DNA of 64,000 nt from Ostrinia nubilalis (Eukaryota; Arthropoda; Insecta; Lepidoptera; Crambidae): the NCBI RefSeq assembly GCF_963855985.1, contig NC_087118.1, forward strand, positions 7,440,001-7,504,000, written 5' to 3'. The notes below the pieces were generated by a model, which worked only from the letters and a program-made list of their open reading frames with translations, was not told where the DNA came from and did not search any database. Shown here piece by piece: positions 1 to 10,521 of this stretch (position 1 is the first letter of the stretch; each line of letters starts with the position of its first letter). Made by a program: the position numbers and the translations under genes.

Positions 1-1866
1 CAACCTGGTGATGCATTACAAGCAGTGACGGCGTTTCAGGTTCTCTCTCACCTATTTTGCCAAACAAAATCCAGCCAAGATCAGTCTTTTGAGCACACGG
101 AGTTCCAGGGGGCCCTTTAATGATGTCAGAATGGACGATTTGTGCGTACTCGTTGACCCCAAGTAACAAGTCTATCGGTGCTGATTTGTTGTAGGTTGGA
201 TCAGCTAATTGCAAGTTGTATAGGTGAGGCCAGTCTCTCACCGCGATTGATGAAGAAGGTAATTTTGTCGTTAACTGTTTAGATATAACGTAAGCTTCTG
301 ATTGCAGACAAAATTCCTTGTTATGTGTTGAAAGTATATGAAGTTGAACTTTGCTATTTATCTTCGTCTTTGTAGAACCAACTCCAACAATGTTCCCTGT
401 GATTGATTTTCTTTTCAGTTTCAGTAGCTGAGTCGCCCGTTCGCTTATAAAAGATGCCTGCGATCCTGGATCTATTAGCGCTCGAAAAATCATGGTATGT
501 CCTGTTTCACTCTTCACTTTTACCATTGCTGTGGCTAATAGAGCATACACCTGGTTTGTCTTGCAGTGTGACGTCATCAATGTATTGACTTGGATTTCAT
601 CCTCTTCTACATTTGTATTAGTAGCATGTGCAGTAGGTTCATTCGACTTAGTTTGATGCAGAAGGGTATGATGACGCCTGTGACATATGCGACAGGACAT
701 TTGTAATCGGCACTTCATAGCGGAATGTCCTGTCCACAAACAATTGAAACACAGGTTTTGATTTTTTGCATAATTACTTCGTTCCGTAGTTGACATCTTT
801 GTGAACTGTTTACAATGACATAAAGTATGATTTTCGTTACATAATATGCATGTTCTTACTGGAGAAGTTGCTGCGTGGAAGGTTTTCTCTCTTGTGGTCT
901 TCTCTCTTGCTCTCTCTGATGCTCCCGTCGTGATTGGATTAACTAACTCTAACGTACGAAACCTTGATTCCAAAAAACACTTCAAATCAATCCACGACGG
1001 TAACACGTCCGAGTCACTCTTGAAAGCGAAAGTCTCCCAATCTTTACGTGACTCCTGATCCAATTTCTGTACTACAAGAAATATAATTATAGGATCCCAA
1101 GAATCGGTTTTAATATTTAAGTTATTTAATGTATTTATGCATTCGTTAGTATTATCGAGTAACATTTTAATTTGATTGGCAGACTGAACACTTAACTTTT
1201 TATATGAAAACAAAACAACCTATTTATAAGAGAGTGCACTATTATACGTTTATTTCCGTAACGATTTTTCAAAGTGTCCCACGCATCCAAATAATTGGCT
1301 TCTGTCACACGAACATGTCTGAGGAGTGCTTCTGCTTCGCCCGCTAGGCTGGTCTTCAAGTAATGAAGCTTTTGTACGTCAGAGAGTGCGCTGCTGTTGT
1401 GTACTAAACTCACGAACAAGTCTTGAAATGTCGGCCACTCTTCATAGCTTCCATGGAAGGTAGGTAATTGTATACTAGGTAGCCTAACTTGCGACTGAAA
1501 CGTTGATACATTGGGCGAATCATTATTCATAATGCAAGGCGAGCTTCTTTGTTGTTCCAGACTTTTCTTCTCATCTATCGCCGTGATCGCATCACGAATG
1601 TTGCCTTTGATACAGATATACATGTCCTCAAACGTTCCATATTGATCTTCCGCAAAGTAAGCTATGTCAGCTCGTTGTTCGCGCGGCGTGATCTTCACGA
1701 GTTCATGATGTGTGGTTGTAAACAACTTCCAGTATTCGTCTATACACTGCATTCGAGCTTGTAAATATCCTTTAGTCAACCTTGCTTTAGGACATTTTCT
1801 TAGATTACTTTCCGTTTTTCTTATCAAACAAGCTGTTTCTTCAAGTTGAAGTAGTAATTGTTCCAT
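1..1866 (-). pseudogene. gag-pol (BEL/Pao): BEL/Pao gag-protease region, 5' half, runs off window
   Basis: Reads leftwards from an ATG at 1866. The first 224 residues form the Pao-type gag region (motifs LPTFHGSYEEWPTF, LHYLKTSLAGEAEALL). That frame stops at 1192, but the neighbouring frame stays open to base 1, so a single frameshift lies near 1195-1205. The continuation carries CCHC-type knuckles at about 690-830 and then an aspartic protease with the motif LIDPGSQASFI at about 440-480. The catalytic triplet is D-P-G, which also occurs in this family beside D-S-G. The frame is still open (GWILFGKIGE) where the window begins, so the reverse transcriptase half lies outside. The product would be a structural gag protein plus the protease that cuts the polyprotein. 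The frameshift makes this copy unlikely to be active. Confidence 0.85.
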
Positions 1867-2307
1867 ATTTGTAGTAATTGATGTTTAACTTCACTCGTAA
1901 AAATGTCCGATGAATAAGTTTTCTCTAAAACTCAGTCCGGCATTGATATGCAAATTAGGCAGATAACGCTCAACTCGTAAACAAGTTAGTTGGAATCTTC
2001 ATTTCTCCTTCGATATCTTAACTGCTTCACCATAAGGGCTAATTTGCAACTTCACGTAGCACAAATAAATCGGCACCTTCCATTAGCGCGCAGCGTATTG
2101 TATTCGATCGCTCCCAGGTGCACGAATATTTTGTTTATTCCACTGCAAATATCCGGTTCGTTACGGACCACTATGATGCTTATGTGTATGAGATTAGAGT
2201 TGACTATCGAATGGCAGGTACAGAGTGTAACGAAAAGACGTGTGTTATATACGGCGACTTTATTGGGACTGTTTTTACACTGCAAAATTTGCCTAGCTAC
2301 TCATTCA
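1867..2307 (-). promoter_or_regulatory. Probable leader and 5' LTR of the minus-strand Pao element
   Basis: No coding sequence fits here. The block lies between the gag start of the minus-strand Pao at 1866 and the first Pao codons of the plus-strand copy at about 2308. Read on minus it holds a TATA-like GTATATAA and an AATAAA, and it would start with TGAATGAG at 2307. These are what an LTR promoter would show, but I cannot find a second LTR copy, a clear primer binding site or a target duplication. The boundaries are guesses. Confidence 0.3.
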
Positions 2308-4707
2308 ATGAATGAGACCGTGCGCTTGTCTATTATAAACATAACAAAAACGCTTGGGTTGGGTTGGTCTCATTCTGAAGATTTATTACACTTTACTACA
2401 AAAATTGATCCTAACTTTACCAATGTTACCAAGCGCATAATTTTATCTGTTATCTCACAAATCTATGATCCGTTGGGTTTATTATCGCCAGTAATTATAA
2501 TAGCAAAAATATTATTGCAAAGGCTATGGCTTTGCAAGCTGGGCTGGGACGACTCCGTGCCTAATGATATTTGGAATGAGTGGCATAATTTTATTAACAC
2601 ATTTCAGTGCTTACAAAACATACGCATACCACGTCACGTGAGGGAACCCCATTCTAAATACACGGATTTGCACATATTTACAGACGCATCACAGGACGCG
2701 TATGGGGCCTGCGCGTACGTGAGTACTTACAGCGATGATTCACCAGTGCTAGTCAGGTTACTTTGTGCGAAAAGCAAAGTCGCTCCTATTAAGCCAGTCA
2801 CTATGCCACGGCTTGAACTTTGCGGTGCCTTAGTCGGGGCTAAATTATTTAAGAAAATTAGTGAGCCATGGAGAATAAGTTTTAATGATGTTTATTTTTG
2901 GTCAGATTCAATGATTGTCGTCAGCTGGGTCAAAATGTCTCCAAATCTATTGAAACCTTTTGTTCAAAACCGAGTGGTACAAATAAATGATTTGACCGGT
3001 GAGTTGCCGTGGCGACATGTCGCGGGCAAAGATAACCCGGCCGATCTGTTGTCACGTGGACTACCACTCGATGCATTACAACAATCGGATATTTGGTGGC
3101 ACGGGCCAGAGTTTTTGCGTGAAATTAAAAATGAATCTAGTCAAAATGATGTTCAAGTTCTTGATTTGTGTGAAATACCGGAGTTAAAATCAAATAATTG
3201 CACAATATCATGTTTAGCTAAATTAAATAATGCATTTCCTTTTGAACGTTTCTCTAATTGGAATCGAATGAGACGCACAATGTGTTATGTGTTGCGATTT
3301 ATTAATAATTTGCGCATAAAAAACAAATCGCAGCGCAGCAGCGGCCCATTCTCATCGGAAGAGCTTACTGAGTCGGTAAGTGTTTTAGCAAAATTTGCAC
3401 AACAAGAATCACATCCAGATGTTTACCACGCTTTAGTAAATAACCTACCTATAAAATCTAGACATATTTCCGGTCTGGACGTTTTTTTGGACAATTCGGG
3501 TCTTATTAGAGTGGGAGGAAGATTGCAAAATTCTGAACATTATTCTTATAATAAAAAACACCCTATACTGTTAAGCTCAAAGCATATTTTCTCTCAACTT
3601 TTGTTTCGATTTGAACACATTCACTTACTTCATGCTGGACCTCAGCTGCTTCTTGCCACTATTAGAGACAGTTGGTGGGTACTCAGAGGGCGAGATTTGG
3701 CGAAGCAAACTGTACATAAGTGCATTTCGTGTACACGTCAAAGAGGAAAGACATTAAATATAAAAATGGGTAACTTACCATGTGAACGACTAGAGCCAGG
3801 GTATCCATTTCAGCGTTGCGGGGTTGATTACGCAGGACCTGTGTTCATTTTAAATCGAAGGGGAAGGGGGGCAAAATTGAGCAAATGTTATATATGCCTA
3901 TTTGTTTGTTTTACTACTCGTGCAGTGCATTTAGAGTTAGTAACGAGTCTCAGTTCTGAAGCATATTTATTAGCTTTAAGAAGGTTTTTGTCTCGTCGCG
4001 GAAAGCCAGCGGAAATATTTTCCGACAACGGAAAAACCTTTGTAGGCGCATTAAAAGAATTATCTCAGTCATTTATTAATAATCAAACAGATATCATAAA
4101 CTATACGGCCAATGAGAATATGAAATTTAGCTTCATTCCACCGTATTCGCCCCATTTTGGTGGTTTGTGGGAGGCAGGGGTCAAGTCGACCAAACACCAT
4201 TTGCGTCGGTTAGGGAACGCGAACCTCACTTATGAGGAATATTCAACATTATTGGCACAAATCGAGGCAATCCTTAATTCCAGATCCATGTATCCCATGT
4301 CGACCGATCCCAACGACCTACTTCCACTCACTCCAGCCCATTTCCTGGTTGGCCGACCGCTTGTTGCGCCTGGCTACAAAGACATCACGACTGCATCTAC
4401 GCCTCACTTGAACCGGTACGAGCGCGTCGAACAAATGCGGCAGAACTTCTGGAAGCGCTGGACGAAGGAGTACATCGGGGAACTGCAGACCAGAACCAAA
4501 TGGCAGATTAACCAGGACAACTTGGCGCCTAACACTCTGGTGCTCATAAAAGAGGACAACTTGCCACCACTAAAATGGCGACTAGGAAGAATAACACAAA
4601 CCTTCCCGGGAGAAGATGGACTAGCTCGAGTAGCAGACGTGAAAACTGAAAGCGGAATCATAAGAAGAAGCTACCAGAGATTATGCCCATTAATGCCAGA
4701 AGAATAA
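2308..4707 (+). pseudogene. pol (BEL/Pao): BEL/Pao pol, RNase H-integrase half, 5' truncated
   Basis: An unbroken frame ends with TAA at 4705-4707. The frame is formally open from 1990, but Pao-like sequence only starts at about 2308-2335 (TLGLGWSHSEDLL); the first 100 or so codons are unrelated. In order it shows the end of the reverse transcriptase region (SQIYDPLGLLSPV), RNase H (FTDASQDAYGA, then SDSMIVVSW and NPADLLSRG), an H2C2-like zinc-binding domain (HAGPQLLLATI then CISC), the integrase core (VDYAGP, SDNGKTF, SPHFGGLWEAG) and the C-terminal Pao domain (KWRLGRI). Gag, protease and most of the reverse transcriptase are missing, so this is a dead 5'-truncated copy. It faces away from the other Pao half at 1-1866. 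Whether the two are one rearranged element or two families is open. Confidence 0.88.
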
Positions 4708-4740
4708 CCGTTGGAGGCAGCTGCTCCAAGGCGGGGGGCA

Positions 4741-4955
4741 TGTTCAGAAATCGATTACGACATCACTAGCGAGCGCGCACATCACTACGCACGAAACTAA
4801 CAGATAACGGTTGCGATCGCGCCCGGCGCCTACCCCACTTGACTACCATTCCTCTAACCGCGAACATCAAATATTTGTATACGTTATTTCATGTTATAAA
4901 CGCTGAGTATCGAAGAAAACGAGTTTCAATCACAAATACATCACATCCATCTACA
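4741..4955 (+). repeat. 3' LTR of the plus-strand Pao element
   Basis: A purine-rich tract (AAGGCGGGGGGCA, 4728-4740) lies 20 bp behind the pol stop and is followed by TGTTCAGAAATCG, the usual TG start of an LTR. The right edge is set by the beginning of minus-strand LINE coding sequence near 4956 and is approximate. No second copy of this LTR was seen in the window. Confidence 0.6.
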
Positions 4956-5784
4956 ATAAGTGTCTAAGATTGTCGCTTGAAATCTGTTTGTCAGATAAGA
5001 TTCTAAAAGATTAAGGGCATTCCCTCGTATACCTATATGATTGAGTTGTTTTAATAATATGTCATGTACCACACAGTCAAAGGCTTTAGACAAGTCTAGG
5101 AACAATCCAATGCAGGTTTTTTTATTGTCAATATCTGTCCATATTTTCTGTAAAATGTTATATATAGCTATTGTTGTATTTTTTCCTTTTTGGAATCCAA
5201 ATTGGTTAGTACTTAATATATTATTTTTATTTAAATATGCTGTTAACCTTTTTGCTATTATCTTCTCGAATAATTTAGAAAAGTTAGGTAATAATGCTAT
5301 AGGTCTGTAATTTTCGTGTTCGTCCTTTGGTCCTTTTTTGTGGAGAGGTTTTACCAGAGCTTTTTTCAGATCATCTGGAAATATTCCCGTTTCAAACATT
5401 AAGTTTATTATATGGGCAAGAGGTTCAGCTATAAAGTCTATACTGGATTTAATTAATGTCATTGGTATTTTATCGTAACCTGTACTTTTTTTGTTTTTAA
5501 ACTCTCTTACGATGTTTTTTACTTCAGAGACAGTAACAGGAGTCATAAAAATGCTGTCTAAACTTGAGTTGATTAGAGGTTTGTATGTACAGTTTGATTT
5601 AGTCAATTGTTGATTATTTGTATTAATAAAATGGTCATTTAATGATTTGGCTATGTCATATGGATTGTTAATTAATTCATTGTCCTTTTTTATAGTATGC
5701 AATTGTTTCATTTATTGTATTTATTTTTGTTGTGTTTTGTTTTATTACTTGCCACGTAGCTTTACTTTTATTCTCACTGCGATT
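4956..5784 (-). pseudogene. LINE reverse transcriptase fragment (Jockey/CR1 group)
   Basis: The minus frame from 5711 reads a non-LTR reverse transcriptase: STGYDKIPMTLIKSS, HKKGPKDEHENYRPIALLPNFSKLFEKII, NQFGFQKGKNT and GLFLDLSKAFDCVVHD. It ends near 4956 before the catalytic YADD/FADD motif, where it meets the Pao LTR. Upstream of 5705 the reading continues in the next frame (SENKSKATWQVIK), so there is a frameshift near 5705. The palindromic element at 5789-6835 cuts it off from its N-terminal part at 6840-7103. This is a dead copy; the clade is judged from motif style only. Confidence 0.85.
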
Positions 5785-5788
5785 TATA

Positions 5789-6835
5789 CAGTGTGTCCGG
5801 GCATGTAGTGATCAAACTTTAAGGGCGTAATCTATGGACAATTTTATCGGTGAAAATACTTTAAATTTGGGGCTTGACCCATTTCTCGCATATTTACAAG
5901 GATTTAAGTTTTTAATTTTAAGTTTTCACCTCTTCCTTCAAAAACAAGTGATAGCGTGGGTAACTTAACATTAATAAGCAAATATTTTGTATCATGCGAT
6001 AGCCAATAAAATTATCTTTTAGTAGAAGTAGAAAACAGACACAAGTTTCATACATTTTAAGGAATTAAGAATGGATTTAATCAGAAATAAACATGATTTT
6101 TTTCACACCTTTTTCAGTTATTTCCCAACACAAGAAAAACCAGGTCGTTAAGGTATGTTTTATTTGCATTGTATTATTAGTATTTGAGCCATTCTACAAA
6201 ACGAATGTAAATTTATTAGTCTACGTCTATTAGTTTCGACGTAATTGTTGAACAGAGATACCCATTCCCAGCGGTTTCCATAGTAATCGGAATAGGTTGT
6301 GTGATTCTTTCAGGCAGTGCATTTTCGCATGTCGCGTGCGCTATGGAAACCGCTGGGAAGGGGTATCTTTGTTCAACAATTACGTCGAAATTAATAGACG
6401 TAGACTAATAAATTTACATTCGTTTTGTAGAATAGCTCAAATACTAATAATAAAATGCAAATAAAACATACCTTAACGACCTGGTTTTTCTTGTGTTGGG
6501 AAATAACTGAAAAAGATGTGAAAAAAATCGTGTTTATTTCTAATTAAATCCATTCTTACACCCTTAAAATGTATGATACTTGTATCTGTTTTCTACTTCT
6601 ACTAATAGATAATTTTATTGGCTATCGCATGATATAAAATATTTGCTTATTAATGTTAAGTTACCCACGCTATCACTTGTTTTTGAAGGAAGAGGTGAAA
6701 ACTTAAAATTAAAAACTTAAATCCTTGTAAATATGCGAGAAATGGGTCAAGCCCCAAATTTAAAGTATTTTCACCGATAAAATTGTCCATAGATTACGCC
6801 CTTAAAGTTTGATCACTACATGCCCGGACACACTG
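5789..6835. mobile_element. Giant foldback (palindromic) element
   Basis: Two inverted arms of 495 bp (5789-6283 and 6341-6835) flank a 57-nt unpaired centre (6284-6340). The ends read CAGTGTGTCCGG and its complement, and both outer flanks carry TATA (5785-5788 and 6836-6839), a likely 4-bp target duplication. The arms differ at only a few positions by eye. It lies inside the linker between endonuclease and reverse transcriptase of a minus-strand LINE, whose coding continues on both sides. No protein is encoded. TIR-only elements of this kind are moved by a transposase made elsewhere; which superfamily is unknown. Confidence 0.92.
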
Positions 6836-6839
6836 TATA

Positions 6840-7103
6840 TCTATTATTTGTATTTCTTTTTGATTGTCTTGTTACTGATTTCAAGATTTTACAGTATTTT
6901 TTATAAATGATTTTTGAGGCAATTTCTTTTCCTATTCTGTAAATATAATTTTCTTTTATTTTTGCTAGTTACTGATATTCCTTTTGTTTTCCAATTTGGA
7001 GATTTATTGTATGTCATTTTTATTTTAGCGATTGGAATACAGAGTTTAAAAACAAGTTCAAATATATCAAAAAAAAATTTGTATGCATAATTTGGATTTA
7101 CTA
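6840..7103 (-). pseudogene. LINE endonuclease-RT linker fragment
   Basis: The minus frame reads a typical LINE linker (FFDIFELVFKLCIPI, SPNWKTKGISVTSKNKRKLYL), which in complete elements lies between the endonuclease and the reverse transcriptase. It is the upstream continuation of the fragment at 4956-5784, with the palindrome between them. At about 7103 it stops abruptly at the edge of the plus-strand Jockey LINE, so it is truncated there. Confidence 0.8.
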
Positions 7104-7104
7104 A

Positions 7105-9359
7105 TTGGGGCTCTCGTATAACCTTAACTAGAGGTAGACAACTGCAAGCCAGTATCACAGAAAACAAACTGATCTCGATATCTGGCCTGGAACCAACATA
7201 CTGGCCAACTGACCCAAACAAGACACCTGATCTGTTGGACTTTTTTATCATCAAGGGACTATCAAGGCACTACTTAAAACCTAAATCCTGCCTGGACGGA
7301 TCATCCGACCATACTCCGGTTCTGCTGACTGTTAGCACAATGATAATAGAGTGTGATAGACCAATTGTGCTTAGTAACAAACACACCGATTGGGAATGCT
7401 TTCGGGAACATATCTCGGGAAACCTAAATCTAAAGGTAGCTCTGAAATGCCCTGATGACATCGACGAGGCAACCAAAACCTTGACGACACTTATACAGGA
7501 AGCTTGCTGGAAATCAACGCGAACCCTGGAACTTAAACCACAGACTACTAATCTTCCACTGGACATAAGACAGAAAATAAATGAAAATAGAAAACTCCGT
7601 CGCGTCTGGCACCAGAGTAGATGTAGAGAAGACAGACAAGCATTCAATAAAGCTATACATGAGTTGAGGGTTGTTTTGGAAGAATGGCGAAATACAACAC
7701 TTGCAAACAAATTGGAGTCTCTAACAGCAACCGCGGCTACTAACTACTCGCTATGGAAGTTCACAAAGTCATATGATCGACCCCAGGCTGCTAAACCACC
7801 TTTGAGAAATAAAAATGGCGGGTGGGCCAGAACTGCACAAGAAAAGGCAAATTTATTTGCGGACCATCTAGCAACAGTCTTTCTTCAAAATGACACAAGT
7901 GATCCTGACTCAGATGAAGACGTCAGAAGTGTTTTGGACCAGCCATACCAGATGTCATTGCCCCCAATACCTGTGACGGTAAAAGAGGTGATGAGAATGA
8001 TTAGGAGCCTGAAATCTAAAAAAGCTCCCGGATATGATCTAATCACAAAGGAAATACTGCTGCAACTTCCCAAGAAGGCCATTGTATTTTTAACCACACT
8101 GTACAATGGTATACTCAGGGTCCAGTACTTTCCGGCCATGTGGAAGATATCCCAAATAATTCTGATTCACAAAGCTGGAAAACCTCCAACAGATGTTGGT
8201 TCATATAGACCGATTAGCCTATTGCCAATTCTTTCGAAAATCTGCGAGAAGATCATTCTCCACAGAATTCTTCCCCTGCTGGATGAACGCAAAGTAATCC
8301 CCAATCACCAATTTGGATTCAGACAGCGGCACTCAACCATAGAGCAGGTACACCGCGTAACAGACAAAATCAGAGGAGCTCTAGAAAGGAAAGAGTACTG
8401 TTCCGCAGCCTTGTTAGACATCCAACAGGCTTTTGACAAAGTGTGGCACAAAGGCCTGCTTAGCAAAATAAAAAATGGTCTCCCTCACAGCTACTACGAA
8501 GTTCTTCACTCCTACCTAACAGAGAGATTGTTCCAGGTTAAAGAATCGGGAGAAACATCTGACTTCCATGACATCAAAGCAGGTGTCCCGCAAGGGTCTG
8601 TGCTAGGTCCAGTACTGTATACGCTATTCACTGCGGATCTACCGGATGTGGAGGGGGTTACCATAGCTACATACGTAGATGATACTGCGATAATCGCCTG
8701 CAATAAAGATCAAACGGCTGCATCACAGGACTTACAGAGGGGACTGAATGAGATCAACACCTGGCTAAACAAATGGCAAATAAAAGCAAGTGCAGCTAAA
8801 TCCATGCACATAACATTCACCCTCAAAAGAGGGGATTGTCCACCGGTTCATCTTGGGGATAATACTCTGCCTCACACCGACCGAGTAAAATATCTCGGTA
8901 TGCACCTCGATCGCAGATTGACATGGAAATAAATGCCATATTAAGGCAAAGAGAGAAGAACTCAATATTAAATACAAGTCGCTGCTCTGGCTTCTCGGAC
9001 GCAACAGTAAACTCTCCACAGACAACAAGTTGCTAATCTACAAATGCATACTGAAACCCATCTGGATGTACGGAATACAGCTGTGGGGTAGTGCATGCAA
9101 CTCAAACCTCTCCATGATACAGAGGCTTCAGAATATAATTCTGCGTACCATATCATGTGCCCCATGGTTAGTTACAAACACCGAGATCCACGAGGCCCTG
9201 CAGATGAACACAGTGTTGGAGGAAATACGATCCACTGCAGAAAACTACCAAGAACGGCTGGCCCTGCACCCCAATGAGCTGGCTTCGGAACTGCTCCAAA
9301 AAAGCTATAGTAAACGCCTCAAGAGGCATGACATCCTGAGTCTGCACTGGAGAGTGTAG
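7105..9359 (+). pseudogene. Jockey-type LINE ORF2 (end of endonuclease, RT, C-terminus)
   Basis: The frame starts inside the endonuclease (NWGSRITLTRGRQL, later GSSDHTPVLLTV with the conserved S-D-H), so the element is 5' truncated. Reverse transcriptase follows: KSKKAPGYDLITKEIL, GSYRPISLLPILSKICEK, FGFRQRHSTIEQ, LLDIQQAFDKVWH, AGVPQGSVLGP and the catalytic YVDD (ATYVDDTAII). This frame stops at 8932. The C-terminal domain continues in another frame from about 8935 to 9359 (KCILKPIWMYGIQLWG, IQRLQNIILRTI), so one frameshift lies at about 8930. These proteins nick target DNA and copy the element's RNA into it. The frameshift and truncation make this copy inactive. Confidence 0.88.
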
Positions 9360-9478
9360 AAATACATAAAGAAGTAGTCTTCTCAGTGGAGAAGACACTT
9401 ATCATGCAAAGGGCACTACAACTCATCCGCTCATAGTCGGGAGACTGATTGCAGATGAAGCACAGAAGAAAAAAAAAA
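9360..9478 (+). other. 3' UTR and A-rich tail of the Jockey LINE
   Basis: Non-coding tail after the stop at 9359, ending in an A run at about 9469-9477, the expected 3' end of a Jockey-type insertion. It abuts the minus-strand RTE fragment. Confidence 0.6.
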
Positions 9479-9479
9479 T

Positions 9480-9893
9480 TTTTGCTATTTGTTCGTTAGT
9501 CAGTACATTAATCATAGAGCAATGATTAATGTACTGACAGTCAAATCTTGCGGAGAGCGCGTTTAAGATGATGTTGGGGCTGCCCCGGACCCTGCGCACT
9601 GGGGATGCGCACCGTTTCCGTAGCGTCGTATAGAAACAGTCGACGCGCCACTCAGCAAACATCCCTGAAGCGCTGCAGTACCGCGGCAGCCCCATCAGCA
9701 TCCTGAACGCATTATTATATTGTACTCGAAGGGCGTTGAACTGTTTCTGCGTATATGCCACCCACAAGGCACTCGTGTAGAAAGACGTACAAAATGCTCT
9801 AAACAGAGCGATTTTGAAACCTAAATACTTTGGTCTTAATCCAGATTTCCAAAAAATCCGCCTATTAAAGAAACATGTTTTGAAATTCTTCAC
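9480..9893 (-). pseudogene. RTE-type LINE C-terminal fragment
   Basis: Reading leftwards from 9893 the frame shows the C-terminal part of an RTE-like LINE protein: TSALWVAYTQKQFNALRVQ, YNNAFRMLMGLPRYCSASGM, then LRKRCASPVRRVRGSPN. The endonuclease and catalytic reverse transcriptase domains are absent. The coding likeness fades near 9540, next to a perfect hairpin. The piece is truncated on both sides. Confidence 0.75.
9499..9538. repeat. 17-bp perfect stem-loop
   Basis: Arms 9499-9515 and 9522-9538 are perfect inverted complements (GTCAGTACATTAATCAT) around a 6-nt loop. It sits at the 3' edge of the RTE fragment (on minus) and just past the A tail of the Jockey LINE. Confidence 0.8.
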
Positions 9894-10041
9894 GTCTTCA
9901 CGTTTTTACAAAAACAATAATAATAGTAGAAGTGATTAGTACCTGTCAACTAGGTAGGTAATTACTATACGAATACGAGCTAGTTGAAAGCCTAATATAG
10001 GCATTATTTTTTACTAGCTTTTGCCCGCGGCTTCACCCACG
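9894..10041. other. Short spacer with head of a common interspersed repeat
   Basis: No gene is visible. From about 10011 the text ACTAGCTTTTGCCCGCGGC matches the head of the interspersed repeat seen again at 25335. The gypsy element appears to have entered this repeat, since the repeat text breaks off at about 10041. Confidence 0.5.
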
Positions 10042-10242
10042 TGTTATGTATGGACCTACCGTGACGTCACAGCAAGAAGAGCGGGCGGCGAAGTACAGAA
10101 ATGCTGACTCCAATGGAAACCTCACCAGAGCTTCGCAGCCCAGGCGACAGAAGTGATCGAGCATCCATCCAAATCGGTACTCGCCCTTTTTAATTAATTA
10201 AAAGCTTTTTAAAAAGTTAATTTTAAACCTGAAAGTTATAAT
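10042..10242 (+). repeat. Presumed 5' LTR of the 17.6-like gypsy element
   Basis: Ends just before a primer binding site at 10243. A TG start (TGTTATGTATGG) exists at 10042, where the interspersed repeat breaks off, but no matching 3' LTR is in the window, so the left boundary is unproven. Confidence 0.45.
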
Positions 10243-10252
10243 TGGCGCAGTC
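10243..10252 (+). promoter_or_regulatory. Primer binding site (tRNA-Ser type)
   Basis: TGGCGCAGTC is the tRNA-Ser-type primer site used by 17.6/297/gypsy-like insect elements. It marks where minus-strand DNA synthesis would start and fits the gag-pol that follows. Confidence 0.75.
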
Positions 10253-10521
10253 TTGTGGATGACGAAAAATCCGCTTCTTTCGACCATCAAAGTTGTGAAT
10301 TTCGTCTGAAACCTACGAGCTAACATCGCTGAGAATGCAGCCGCAGTCATTGTTCTGTAAGTGCCAGATTCCTTACATTATCCCATCCACATTTTATTAA
10401 TTATTTTATTGTATTTTGTGTTAGAAAGACCAGAATCGTTCGAAGTTTTCCGACTCTACTGTTACTTTTTGTGATTTTATTAATTTACGTTAAACTGAAA
10501 CAAACTCTTTATTTGTGAAAA

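Noticed and set aside
1990..2307. N-terminal 100 codons of the plus-strand Pao frame as real protein
   Set aside because: They have no likeness to Pao and overlap the probable LTR of the minus-strand element. The frame is open by chance.
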